From NCBI GenBank assembly GCA_003586115.2, contig QVOM02000034.1, forward strand, positions 10,692,073-10,756,072: a stretch of DNA of 64,000 nucleotides, read 5' to 3'. The position numbers were made by a program, and so were the translations under genes. Of this stretch, positions 38,001 to 45,121 are shown one piece after another. Each line of letters starts with the position of its first letter. Positions within the stretch are counted from its first letter, which is position 1. The notes under the pieces are model-generated. The model did no database searches and was not told the origin of the DNA. It was given only the letters and a program-made list of their open reading frames with translations. Origin of the DNA: Salvator merianae. Its lineage: Eukaryota > Chordata > Lepidosauria > Squamata > Teiidae.

Positions 38001-40452
38001 CGAGTGGGCAATGAAGTGGCAAATGTGATGCACATTGGGGCAAAAAAACCAAACCAAACCTGTAAACTTATAGGAGCCAACCTTTCTGTGACAGATCAGG
38101 AAAGAGATCTTGCGGTTCTGGTGGACAGCTCCATGAAGGTGTTGACTCACTGTGCAGCAGCAATGAAAAAAGCAAATACAGTGTTAGAGATAATTAGGAA
38201 AGGTATTGGCAAGTGTCATTGTGCTTCTTTATGAATTTGTGGTGAGACCAGATTTGGAATATTGTTTACCATTCTATTCACCACTTCTCAGGAAGGATAT
38301 TGTGGAACTGGAAAAAGTGCAGAAAAGGGCAACTGGAATGATTTGAGTACTGGAACAAAATCAGGCTGCAATGTGTAAGCCTCTTCAGGCTTGAAGGATG
38401 GCATTTAAGAGGGAACCTGACTGAAGTATATAAAATCATGCATGGAGTGGAAGAGGTGGATTGAGAACAAATATTTTCTCTATCACACAACACTAGAACT
38501 AGGAGGCACTCAATAAAGCTGATAGACTGGAGAGTTAGGACTGACAAGGGAAAGTATTTTTTCACTGAGAGGGTCATTGTTTTATGGAATTTACTACCAG
38601 AAGAGGTGGTGACAGCAAACAGCTGAATAGCTGGAGGACAGGTGTATCAAAGGCTACTAGAATGGATCCTTCAGAATTGCTTCCAGGATGGAGAGACAGG
38701 CAGGATGCCTCTAAAGGCCATTTGCAGAGCTGAGATCAGGTGAAGGTTTTGCCTTTATATTCAGCTTAAGAATGCCCAGAAGCAAGTGGTGGGCCACTGT
38801 GTGAGACAGGATGTGTGGACTAGATGGGTTGTGGCCTGATCCAGCAGAGCCCTTCTTTTGTTCTTATGTTCTAAAATGCAAGTATCAAAACCCAGGAACA
38901 ATGGCTAGAAATTATCTTCACCAAAAATAATGAAGATAATTCAAGTGAAATTATGTGTCCCTAGGTAACTGATGCTGCTCCAGTGACTCAGACAGGAATT
39001 ATACCTGCATGCAGATCTTATCCTCCAACCCCAAGTGGCTTCTCTATATGGGAGGAATAGGAAACCTGTGGCATATCAGCTGTTTTCAGGCTGCAATTCC
39101 AAAATATGTATTTACAGTATGTGCTTGTTTATGAAATTCATGTTTTCCCATTTTGCTACCTCATAAGAGGCACTCAAAGGAGTGGTCATGGCTCAGTAAA
39201 GAGCATGTACCTATGTGCTGCAGGTTCCTAGTTTAGTCGCCTGCATTTCTCCAGGGGGTGGCATTGGGAAATCACTTCTCTATTACCGCCAAGAACAATG
39301 CATGGATGCGTCCAAGGAATCACCAGGAATCAAATGCAACTTGAGGGCATCTTTATTTTATTATATTTTGCTGGGTGCTGGTGCAATATGCATAAGGCCA
39401 GAATTCAAACCCCCATTTGGTCATGGAAGCTCACTGGGTGATCTTTGGTAATGTTCCCTCTCCTAGCCCAACCTGTCTCATAGGGTTTTAGCAGGGATAA
39501 AGGGGAGCAAAGGAGAATAATATTCATTGCCTTGACATCTTTGGGTGAAAGGCAGGCTACAAAACATTTTTTAACTATAAAAGTGCTTACCAAATGTTGT
39601 AAACATAAAGTATACCAGTATAATACCTATTTAAATGTAAACAGTTTTTACAATACCAATTGAAATGTAACATGAATAACTAAAGTCCCATGAGCTCCAG
39701 CTACTGTAGGCAATTATGACTACATCTGCAGGCAGTTTCTTCTTTCCTATGATACAATTGCATGTCAAACATAAATATAGCACTGAGTTGAGCTCAAGTT
39801 TGCTTGGGAAGAGTAAGGAAGTGGTTTGCCATTGCTTCCCCCTGGTTTTTCAATCCCTGGTTAGACAACAGCTTGGGATTTCTTGGTGGTCTCCCATCCA
39901 AGTATTAATCAGGTTTGGCCCTAGCTTCTGAGATAAGAGCAAATTAGGAAGGGTTTGCCAACAGAGCTAGTTCAAATTAGAAGTAACAGGAGAAGGACAG
40001 AATCCTGAAGTCCCAGTTTTATGCATATTTATTGGGGAATAAGTCACACTAAAATCAACAGGAATTATTTACATGGACGCACATCTAGAATTGCAATGCA
40101 TCAATAAATCTGGACAGGAAGAATCAGAGCCATATTGTTTTTTGAGCTATAACCCCATCATACTAAACCAAAAACAAAGGCTCACGGCAATCATATGGTT
40201 CCCCCCCCGCCGCCCCCAAGGATTTTGTGTGAGACGGATTACATAGGTGCGAAGGATACATGACAAAATGAGAATCATAGTGTGCTTTAATAGGTGAGAA
40301 GAAAGGATGATAGCGTACTTGTTCGGGAGCTTTCAGGAACGGGGATTTAAGGCTGCGGGAAAGGCTGTGGAGAAGAGGAAGCTCAAAGAAGAATGGCGAA
40401 GTTACCAGATCTGGGCTTCAGCCACGAAGTTAAATTTGTTCTTCTGCGACAT
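10860..40452 (-). CDS. CIMIP1: CIMIP1 (C20orf85/LLC1) orthologue, four coding exons, complete
   Basis: The gene encodes a small ciliary microtubule inner protein, known in mammals as part of the doublet microtubules of motile cilia in airway and similar tissues. Coding exons on the minus strand are 40452-40406, 22135-22054, 18409-18311 and 11015-10860 (47, 82, 99 and 156 bp), giving 127 residues plus a TGA stop. Every junction has GT/AG sites; intron 1 is phase 2 (it splits a Trp codon) and introns 2 and 3 are phase 0. Diagnostic stretches are WGFLMTPVEE (exon 2), IRPVTPVETYIK (exon 3) and PVPQTTQGFIGWRS plus RSCKGAF (exon 4). From memory the human protein is 137 aa and matches across these blocks; this one has a shorter N-terminus and slightly shorter spacing before RSCKGAF. 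There is no signal peptide or membrane segment. The gene spans 29.6 kb, mostly transposon-rich introns. The family match is recalled, not searched. Confidence 0.93.
12540..12700. mobile_element. Fragment of GGGCC-TIR MITE family
   Basis: Contains CAGACACTGTCTGCACT and GGCTGCTGCCATGGCAAC, an internal block also present at 47930-47960. Both ends are missing. Confidence 0.55.
13650..13958 (-). mobile_element. tRNA-like SINE with LINE-type tail (antisense)
   Basis: Read on the minus strand it starts GGCACGGTGGCGCAGAAGGC, a tRNA-like head with an A-box, and carries GGAGTTCAAGGCCCC as a decayed B-box. It ends with AAGCCGCTTTGAGTCAGC and a TTCTTCTTCTTC tail. This arrangement is common in squamate genomes. 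Confidence 0.65.
14335..14452 (+). mobile_element. LINE-type 3' tail
   Basis: GGCAGTTTATAGATAAACAG followed by ATGATGACGACGACAAT, a short 3' end with a microsatellite-like tail. Confidence 0.45.
14620..14700 (+). mobile_element. LINE-type 3' tail
   Basis: CTGAAACCTTCAGGTATAGG followed by ATATAAATATAAATAAATAA. Matches the tail at 60975-61040. Confidence 0.55.
15528..15767 (-). mobile_element. tRNA-derived SINE
   Basis: The minus strand reads TATAGCTCAGTGGAAGAGC (A-box of RNA polymerase III) and then GGTTCGATCCTCAG (B-box), followed by a body with GCCAAGAAAACTGCA and an end near GAGTCAGACATGACTCGGTG. Three related copies are at 23885-24080 and 56425-56740. Of the four, this copy has the best-preserved internal promoter boxes. 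Confidence 0.85.
16490..16933 (+). mobile_element. GGGCC-TIR MITE copy D
   Basis: Starts AGGCCTTTTTGCATTTT, ends with the inverse of AGGGCCTGCTTGCACTTTT. Left hairpin CCATCTTGGAATGTT/AACATTCCAAGATGG, middle hairpin TGGAGCAC/GTGCTCCA, right hairpin TAGTGAGCAT/ATGCTCACTA. About 444 bp, no coding sequence. Confidence 0.85.
17290..17437. mobile_element. MITE fragment ending in GGATCCTGCC-type terminus
   Basis: Ends GGTGCCATAAAAGTGTCATG then CAGATCCTGCCTGG. The same terminus is at 21865, 23555 and 42372, so this is a dispersed family. Only the right end is clear. Confidence 0.5.
18311..18409 (-). CDS. CIMIP1: CIMIP1 exon 3
   Basis: A 99-bp phase-0 exon of 33 codons from LLKDEKK to VETYIK. The acceptor is TTCTATTTTTAG with a pyrimidine-rich tract and the donor is AAG/GTTAGA. 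It contains KPKIPLPEHLQIRPVTPVE, the most conserved middle block of the family. Too short to stand out as an open frame, it was found by reading the minus strand between the neighbouring exons. Confidence 0.9.
18684..19258. mobile_element. GGCCCTTTC-TIR MITE with terminal snapback
   Basis: Left end TGGCCCTTTCCATGCTGG; right end reads inward TAGGCCCTTTCTGCACAGGG. The right 135 bp (19125-19258) is itself a hairpin with arms TTATTCCAGAATATATCCCA and its inverse GGGATATATCC, the same hairpin as at 21192-21370. TAA follows the right end (19259-19261). Confidence 0.65.
21192..21370. mobile_element. Snapback MITE, about 179 bp
   Basis: The two halves are inverted copies: CCCTTTCTGCACTTG, GATTATATCTCAGAATAGGG and GCTAGTGCAAACTATGG on the left are mirrored by CATAGTTTGCACTAGCATG, CCCTATTCTGGGATATAATC and AAGTGCAGAAAGGGG on the right. 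The loop is only about 20 bp. No target duplication was resolved. Confidence 0.8.
21690..21865. mobile_element. MITE fragment with GGATCCTGCC-type terminus
   Basis: Ends TATAGTGCTGTAAAGGTGC then GGATCCTGCCTGAG, matching the end of the fragments at 17437 and 42372. Confidence 0.45.
22054..22135 (-). CDS. CIMIP1: CIMIP1 exon 2
   Basis: An 82-bp exon between a CAG acceptor (22138-22136) and a GTAAAA donor (22053-22048). It completes the split Trp codon and encodes 27 residues starting KDHVEKEQEAARRWP and ending WGFLMTPVEE. The RRWPKRWGFL segment is a conserved hallmark of the family. The short reading frame continues past both splice sites, but only the part between them aligns to the family. 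Confidence 0.9.
22640..22900 (-). mobile_element. CR1 LINE 3' end (antisense)
   Basis: The inverse of the CR1 end at 440-711: AAGAACATAAGAGGAGTCCT, GGATTAGGCCACAGCTCATC, CACACAGTGGTCCACCA and CAAATGGCCTTCAAATGCAT. Confidence 0.85.
23092..23560. mobile_element. MITE with AGGCAGGATC termini
   Basis: Begins AGGCAGGATCTACAGGGCAG and ends GGTGCCATTTGAGTGCC then TTGGATCCTCC. The right end matches the fragments at 17437, 21865 and 42372; the left end matches 1384. No protein is encoded. Confidence 0.5.
23573..23765 (+). mobile_element. Decayed tRNA-derived SINE
   Basis: TATAGCTCAGTAGAAGACTA is a tRNA-like head with a decayed A-box. The body ends in GTGGGCTAGATGGACAAA and GGCTGATGTGATCAG, the closing segment of a common squamate SINE. 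Confidence 0.65.
23885..24080 (-). mobile_element. tRNA-derived SINE
   Basis: Same family as 15528-15767: minus strand has GAAGCTCATTGGTAAAGC, GTTGTCAGTTCAATCCC and GCCAAGAAAACTGCATGA. Confidence 0.8.
24085..24371 (+). mobile_element. L1-type LINE 3' end
   Basis: AT-rich 3' region closing in AATTAAAAATTTAATAAAAA and an A-rich tail, similar to the better preserved copy at 34030-34425. Strongly 5'-truncated. Confidence 0.5.
24615..25735 (-). mobile_element. CR1 LINE, reverse-transcriptase region to 3' end (antisense)
   Basis: Minus-strand frames give CR1 ORF2 pieces: ALSWIGNWLKGKKQRI (25131-25346), LSVTDQEKFLGVLLDNSMK (24871-25080) and ELEKVQKRATGMIK (24658-24840). These lie in the expected order but in different frames with stops between, so it is a pseudogene copy of about 1.1 kb inside CIMIP1 intron 1. 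Confidence 0.85.
26127..26640 (-). mobile_element. L2-like LINE 3' fragment (antisense, tentative)
   Basis: Starts with an inverted 3' tail (TATCTATTTATTCAATTTAT, then AGGCTTTACATGGTTTACAA) and continues with GGTAGAGCATTCCAGAGAGA, a motif of antisense L2/CR1-like LINEs that encodes the region near the C-terminus (LWNSLP-like). Heavily decayed. Confidence 0.5.
27139..27170. repeat. (ACTC)n microsatellite
   Basis: About eight tetranucleotide units, grading into ATTC at the end. Confidence 0.95.
27304..27727 (+). mobile_element. GGGCC-TIR MITE copy E
   Basis: Preceded by TAA (27301-27303), begins GGGCCTTTTTCCGCTTT and ends with the inverse of GGACCTGTTCACATTTC. Hairpins: left CCACCATGGAATGTT/AACATTCCACAGTGG, middle GAGCACAATTTTGTGCTC, right TAGTGAGAAT/ATGCTCACTA. 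Confidence 0.82.
28577..28748. mobile_element. Zero-loop palindromic hAT-type MITE, 172 bp
   Basis: Two 86-bp arms meet between 28662 and 28663 with no loop. By eye the arms differ at 7 of 86 positions, most of them transitions. Ends read CAGCG inward. Flanks GTTAGGTT (28569-28576) and GTCAGGTT (28749-28756) match at 7 of 8 positions, the 8-bp duplication typical of hAT. Very GC-rich in AT-rich surroundings. Confidence 0.85.
30053..30279. mobile_element. Foldback MITE, second copy
   Basis: Left GCATTCACACCCAAGTTTTA and right inverse GCATTCATACCTAAGTTTTA match the element at 1052-1363, as do the AGTTTTAGTCCACCTTCAG and AAAATGGACTGAGGCTG arms. About 85 bp shorter in the middle. TAA precedes it; no match follows. 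Confidence 0.8.
30665..31490. repeat. 33-bp GC-rich minisatellite with ~249-bp higher-order unit
   Basis: Monomers of about 33 bp alternate between a GAGGCCGCCGCCGGGCGGG type and a GCGATCCCCGCCGGGCGGG type, with TCGGGTCG or CCGGGGCG linkers. The block starting AGCGAGGCCG at 30961 recurs at 31210, a shift of 249 bp, and the two blocks are almost identical. The unit lengths are multiples of three, so all frames stay open. Confidence 0.88.
31510..31640. repeat. 29-bp tandem repeat with GC boxes and NRF1-like sites
   Basis: TCGCTGGCCCCGCCCACGCG then CGTGCGCAG repeats every 29 bp; GTGCGCAG falls at 31563, 31592 and 31621, and an ATGCGCAG variant at 31534. Each unit joins a CCCCGCCC box to a GCRTGCGCA motif. 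Confidence 0.85.
33598..33632. repeat. (TTCT)n microsatellite
   Basis: About eight TTTC units. Confidence 0.95.
34030..34425 (+). mobile_element. L1-type LINE 3' end
   Basis: Ends TATTTTGAATAAAAATTGAA then an A-rich tail. The body contains frameshifted remains of an ORF2 C-terminus. A possible target repeat, ATTCTGAGTCTGATTT before and ATTCTGATTTGATTT after, supports a separate 5'-truncated insertion. Confidence 0.6.
35050..38875 (+). mobile_element. Long decayed CR1 LINE
   Basis: Pieces in CR1 order: a 5' region with GTACATGTCAGTATCAATGA (35540), endonuclease-like TETWW (36118) and the WDLKYTHLDW block (36433), reverse-transcriptase-like GPDGIHPRVLKEL (37451), a C-terminal part with LSVTDQERDLAVLVDSSMK (38077) and the usual 3' end with GGACTAGATGGG (38818). 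Frames are broken throughout. A (GGGAA)n expansion interrupts it at 36483-36612. About 3.8 kb, the longest CR1 here. Confidence 0.88.
36483..36612. repeat. (GGGAA)n/(GGAA)n microsatellite
   Basis: About ten AGGGA units, then AAGG units and a GCAGGCAGGCAGG variant. It sits inside the CR1 endonuclease region and makes the local reading frame meaningless. Confidence 0.95.
39190..39330 (+). mobile_element. Possible tRNA-like SINE head
   Basis: TCATGGCTCAGTAAAGAGC resembles an A-box, followed 30 bp on by a weak GGTTCCTAG. Body not recognised. Confidence 0.3.
39806..39945 (-). mobile_element. 5S rRNA-related SINE fragment
   Basis: GGTGGTCTCCCATCCAAGTA, TTAATCAGG and TAGCTTCTGAGAT are the inverse of the 5S rRNA internal promoter region. 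The preceding AAGTGGTTTGCCATTGCTTC is the usual partner segment in squamate 5S-like SINEs. Confidence 0.65.
40406..40452 (-). CDS. CIMIP1: CIMIP1 exon 1 (coding part)
   Basis: ATG at 40452 opens a 47-bp coding segment translating to MSQKNKFNFVAEAQI plus two bases of a Trp codon. It ends at a GT donor (GTAAC, 40405-40401). The next exon supplies the final G of the Trp codon, giving the QIW-K junction that corresponds to DEIWK in the mammalian protein. The ATG has G at -3. No other in-frame start gives a better match, and the exon lies in the only clearly CpG-rich promoter-like stretch upstream. Confidence 0.88.
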
Positions 40453-40640
40453 CGCAAGCGTTTTCCCAGGATGGCGCCCCTTACCGGTCGGGTAAAAAAT
40501 AAGCGCCGGCGGGCTCCTCTTTTTCGCGGTGCTAAAGTTGCGGAGAGGCACCTGTAACGGGGCGCGGCTGGCTTGCGGCTGTGGTTACGTGTTGCTAGGA
40601 GACGGCTTGAAGAATGCAGGGGACGAAGGGAGGTCAGGCC
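40453..40640 (-). promoter_or_regulatory. CpG-rich promoter and 5' UTR region of CIMIP1
   Basis: This stretch is rich in CpG compared with its AT-rich surroundings and has no recognisable repeat until the GGAT microsatellite at 40652. It lies directly upstream of the CIMIP1 start codon, contains the X-box described separately, and has a GGATGGCGCC motif near 40469 that resembles a YY1 site on the plus strand. No TATA box is evident. It could also fire on the plus strand, but no gene is visible there. Confidence 0.7.
40591..40603 (-). promoter_or_regulatory. RFX-type X-box
   Basis: The minus-strand sequence GTCTCCTAGCAAC fits the X-box pattern GTYNCC(N1-3)RGNAAC with a 1-bp spacer. It is about 140 bp upstream of the CIMIP1 ATG. 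RFX factors bind such sites in promoters of ciliary genes, which agrees with the gene identity. Binding itself is inferred. Confidence 0.65.
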
Positions 40641-40651
40641 TGCCTGGACAC

Positions 40652-40677
40652 GGATGGATGGATGGATGGATGGGTTG
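40652..40677. repeat. (GGAT)n microsatellite
   Basis: About six ATGG units just upstream of the CIMIP1 promoter region. Confidence 0.9.
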
Positions 40678-40679
40678 GG

Positions 40680-41270
40680 TGGCCGGCGTTAGGACATCGC
40701 TCAGCGCTGCTGCTGCGCTTAAATTGGAGTTTGAAAGTTTCTCTCTCCTGCTTTCTTTGGATCACAGCTCCTATGAGCCTAAACCACAGTGTTGAGGCTC
40801 CTAAGGATCATGGAAGTTGTAGTCTCCAAAAGGGAAGTCTTCCAAACTTGGCGATTCCACATTCAACCACCTCTACATCAGAGTTGGAAAGATTTCTTCT
40901 CTTACTTACTTAGTTATAAAGGGGCACAGGAGGCATCCTAGCAGAATTGGAAAGGCTATCTACAATTTCCACGGTCTTTAGCCATGTAGCACAGTGGGAA
41001 CTGTACTCCCCTCAGTATCAAAAAAGGGAACAGAAGCTTAGCCCTCATTCAGCAAACCTGGACATGGAAAGCAAAGCAGGGCATTGATTGCTGTTGAATG
41101 GCTGCTGAATTTGGTATTTATTATTGCGCTCTGTTTGTGGTTTTAGTCCTGAACTGATAAGAGAGATCTGGCTTCATTTTATTGCCTTGGCCGTTCCAAA
41201 CTCCAGACAAAGAGGTAGACTATTTGTTACAGCAACCAAGGATCATGGTAGTTGTAGTGCAGTAAGAGTC
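40680..41270. other. Gene-free stretch
   Basis: Two ATCATGG(T/A)AGTTGTAGT segments (40807 and 41243) hint at a decayed repeat. No conserved frame. Confidence 0.35.
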
Positions 41271-41274
41271 AGAG

Positions 41275-41918
41275 GCTGCCTCCAGATGGTCAGAGGAAAA
41301 TGCAAGATCTTATTTGGATCCCATAGTTCCCTCCTGCTGTCTCTGCTAGATGGCGGGGCAAAATCGCGGTGCAAGCATGGGCACTTGGCTGTGGGGACAA
41401 TTGCACTGTGATGGAGAGGCAGCTACTTCTGGGTATTTTGATTGCATGAAATACCCAGAAGTGCACAATCACCACCCCCATGCATGCATGGCAACTATTT
41501 TCGGGCTGGTTTTGGCCCCTCACACACGCGGGAGCCGTTTTCTTCAAGGTCCATGCCAAAAGACAACTTAAGTCATTTTGCTGTTCTGGGAAAATCCAAA
41601 TGGAGAGTTGATTTTTCCAGAATAGTGATCAGCAGCGGCTGGCAGCTTTAAGCCCAGATATTCATGCCCTGCGTGAAGCGTGCCATGGCTGTTCACGGGG
41701 CAGTACGGGGGGCCCGGAGGCTCTGCAAACAGCCATGGTGCGCTTCGCGTGGCACATGAACACCTGGGCTTAAAGCCGCCGCTGATAGTGATACCATGCA
41801 ATATCACCTCAATATCCCAGGGCTACATTGGGATTGCCATAGATATGTGTGGCAATCCCAACATAGTCCCAAGATAATCGCACATTTTAGGTCCTGCCTG
41901 GATGGGGTCAGACTTTTT
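41275..41918. mobile_element. GGCTGCCTCC-TIR MITE, interrupted by a second MITE
   Basis: Begins GGCTGCCTCCAGATGG and ends near TTTTAGGTCCTGCCTGGAT. The copies at 55312-55744 and (inverted) about 62125-62576 share the internal CAATATCCCAGGGCTA and GGCAATCCCAACATAG blocks. A 155-bp hAT-type element is inserted at 41630. Confidence 0.75.
41630..41784. mobile_element. Palindromic hAT-type MITE, 155 bp, nested
   Basis: ATAGTGAT is duplicated exactly at 41622-41629 and 41785-41792. Ends read inward are CAGCAGCGGCTGGCAGC and CAGCGGCGGCTTTAAGCCC, and the two halves are inverted copies (CATGGCTGTT against AACAGCCATG). The related MITE at 62 kb has a single AATAGCGAT at this place, which is the empty site. 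Confidence 0.92.
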
Positions 41919-42144
41919 AAAACTGGAACTATTACGTGCTGCAAGAATTTAGCATGGAGTATGCACACCACAAAACACAGACACACTCCTGGTGTCCAGA
42001 ATTTTGCAGATGATCCTTTTATAATATTGGCAGGATCTGCATGGGAACAGGGAAGTGCTCTTTCCCCTGTGAATGAAAAAGAGTGCTATGCAGGACCATT
42101 GATGGGTAGGTGCCCTTCAAGCACCGTAAGAGGCAGGTATTTTT

Positions 42145-42266
42145 TAAGCATATAGCACCTGGTACTCCCAGGCAGTCTCCCATCCAAGGACTAATCAGAC
42201 TCGACTCTGTTTAGCTTCCAGGATCAGATGAGACCAGGTGGTGTTGAGGGTGGTATGCCCATAGGC
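42145..42266 (-). pseudogene. 5S rRNA pseudogene, full length
   Basis: The minus strand reads GCCTATGGGCATACCACCC at the 5' end, then GGAAGCTAAACAGAGTCGAG and GGATGGGAGACTGCCTGGGA, closing CCAGGTGCTATATGCTT. It is 122 bp, the full gene length, with scattered substitutions in the promoter and stem regions, so probably not transcribed as rRNA. Confidence 0.85.
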
Positions 42267-42372
42267 CATTAGGGGCACTTATGGCAGCATGGTGGTGAGT
42301 CAAGGGTGGGTTTGTGCAGGACACTGAATGTGCCATGCATGGTGCCATAAAGATATCATGTAAATCCTACCA
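42240..42372. mobile_element. MITE fragment with GGATCCTGCC-type terminus
   Basis: Ends GGTGCCATAAAGATATCATG then TAAATCCTACC, matching 17437 and 21865. Confidence 0.45.
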
Positions 42373-42799
42373 CAGGTTTTGTTTTTATACCCTTGGTAAA
42401 TGTGACTTCCCTTGGGTAATAAGTTTCAAAACAAAACAGTACTTGTGCTTTTACAGAGTTGGTAAACTGTTACTTCTCTTGTTTAATGCAATCCCAGAAA
42501 ACTTTCAATAAAATGATTTGGCTTCTGGGCCTCCCTTCTGCAGTGTCATTAACTTATTGATGGGCTGGAGTTCCCTTCTGCAGTGCCACTGACAAACATT
42601 GGTTGAGCAGCTCTTATATTTGCAGTGCCATTGCCTTGCAGTGGTACAACGGACAGCACTCTGGCCACACAGTTGACACGCTGCTGGAACATGCTTTACC
42701 TCTGCGGAATAACTGACTTACACTGATTGACTGAGCCTCCAGAGTCCCCCCCCCCTTCCCCCCCAGATGACAAATATTTGCACAACATAGTTTTGTACT

Positions 42800-42890
42800 G
42801 CACAGGGCTACGCGTTTTACTGTAAACTGCCCAGAGACCTCTTGCCTACAGGGCAGGATAGAAATAAATAAATAATAAAAATAAACCAAA
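42800..42890 (+). mobile_element. LINE-type 3' tail
   Basis: GTAAACTGCCCAGAGACCTC then GCAGGATAGAAATAAATAAA. Confidence 0.55.
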
Positions 42891-42899
42891 CTATAGCAT

Positions 42900-44830
42900 T
42901 ATACAAAGGTGGACTGTAGTACATACAAATACTTGAAACAAGTTTGCCTGGAGCTGGCTGGCTGGGGTTGAAAACCTTGACCCATTAACTACTCCTGTTT
43001 GGGGCTCAAACTGGCATGATGCAAAGTAGGAACAGCTATGGATTGTGGAAGCTGTAGTACAAAAAACAGAGAGAATGAGAGAAAGAGAAAGAGAGAATAA
43101 CTTTTTTTGGCCACATATCCCATCCGTAGTTCCTGAATCAATTATCTCAGGAATAGGTTTGATGCTCATTGTGGCTAATAAGGGGGAAATCAAAATATCT
43201 AAAAGGAGGTGGCATCAGGGGTCAGGATGGGTAGTGCTAGGGGGGAGATACTGGTATGGCTGCAATTCTGTTCAAGCCCACAGGAGAATTGACTGATGTA
43301 GATATAGGTTAGGCAGAGAGAAGAAAATTATTACATAGGAACTGATATCATCTCCATACCAGTATAATTACATCATAGAGTATTAGCAGATGAGATAGAC
43401 TTAGCTTGTTATCAGCCTTAATAAGATAGGGAGGGCAGTCACCAGATGTGGCCTGCAGAAGTCCTATGAAATGTGAGTACAACAAAAAAGTCTATAGTTT
43501 AGAATTTTATGTAGTGGAAACACCTGCAAAAGTAGTTCTGGGTTATTGTACATGCCAGTGAGTGAACGGGTTGGGATGAAGATTGTGATGCTACTGTATC
43601 CTGGTGCTGCAGAACTAACCAAGGAAAAGGTAAAACAATACTTTGCAGATCTGTGCAAAAGCTTAGGCTGCGTATAAGGTCACTGTCAAAACAAAGCTGG
43701 AGGCAGATGCAAAAATCCCGAAAGTGGACTTGTGCCGCAAAGTATTATGACACTTCCCACTTTGTTTCTATGTTCTGCTACTCACAGATGTTTGGCCTCA
43801 TGGAGGTGAAAGCATTCATGGCTGATCTGCCAGCTTCGAATTCCTACTTGCACAAGTGTTACACTGTTAAAACTCATCACAAAAAGTGTGTGGCATTTGA
43901 CTGTAACAAATAACAAGATGGGGGGGAAAGGTTGTGTGTTATTCTAGCTGATTTAGGAGAGAAAGGCTGAACATACTTCCTGGCTATATTTGAGAGTCTG
44001 AGAAAATATTTACAGCTTGCAAAAAGTTCACTGTGTTCTAGTATATTAATATTTTTGGCCTTCTGTCAACTTTCCAGTACATTTTTTTCCTTCTTGCAGT
44101 GGCTTTATAAAACATTTGAACAACAAATTAAGCCAACTGTCTCTTTCACTTAAATGGTTCCCCTCCCCAACTCCTTAAAAGCAATTTTATTCTATGAACA
44201 AAAGTATGAAGTGTTTTGTATTATGAGGCAAAATTTTTCCACTATCTAAAAAAGAATGCAAAGGGTCAGCGACTGCAAAGTTGGCAGGTTACATATCTAA
44301 CAGTATTTTTTTCGTAGTCTGTTACTTCACCCCATTTGATTTTTTTTCTTTATTTTTCTCTCCATTTTTCAATAGACTGATTGTCTACTTGATGAGATTT
44401 GTGTAACTTTTAGTTATCTGTTGCCTGCAGTCTGTGCTGAAATTACTTAGTTCCTGATTTATCTATTGGGTTTCTTACATTTTATATTGAAAGTATCAAG
44501 GGATTGGTTAAGGAATGTGTTGAGCTGAGATTCCACCCATGCAGTATGATTCTAAGTACATTTATCCCTCCTATTTATCTAACACAATTTATTGTGTAAT
44601 AATATTTTATTAGGATTGTAGCCTTACTTTTTTTCTGATATTGGAAAGAGAGTTGGGCTTGCCTAATCGTCTTTAAGTATTTTTCCAAAAGTTTGGTTAG
44701 AAACTCTTAAAAATTAAGGTCTCTAAGCATAAGCAATACAAAACAGATTTCCTTTCTGGCTACAGCTGGTTCTCACTGGGAATGGTGGGATGAAGGGCAG
44801 GGCCAGAATAGGGTGAACTAGTAACAGTAT
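42900..44830. other. Gene-free AT-rich stretch
   Basis: No recognised element or conserved reading frame in about 1.9 kb. The sequence 44030-44700 is very T-rich. Confidence 0.4.
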
Positions 44831-45121
44831 CTTTCTGCACTTACTCTAAGAGCCTGAGTAGTGAGCTTCTGGGCCTCACCAATCCACATGTTAGTGCAGA
44901 CCTATGATGCCCTGACCACTGCAGGTATGATCCCACTGTGCAGGACAGAGTGTGATTCCAATCAGAAAGGTTCTGATCAGGAATATCAGTAGACTCAATT
45001 AAACCAGTCTACTGGCAGACCAGAGTGGGCCCCAGTCCAGAACATGGAGGCATGCTGGGACTACTTGGGAATGCATTTCAGCAGGGTGCCAAAACATGCC
45101 GCCAAAATGCGTCCCCTAGAG

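Larger units (their letters stand above)
22136..40405 (-). other. CIMIP1 intron 1
   Basis: An 18.3-kb intron, GT at 40405 and AG at 22136. It holds CR1, L1 and L2 pieces, SINEs, MITE copy E, the zero-loop palindrome, the GC-rich hAT element, a long CR1 and several microsatellites. Parts without a recognised element are 27728-28568, 28757-30052, 31714-33600 and 38880-39190. Confidence 0.85.
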
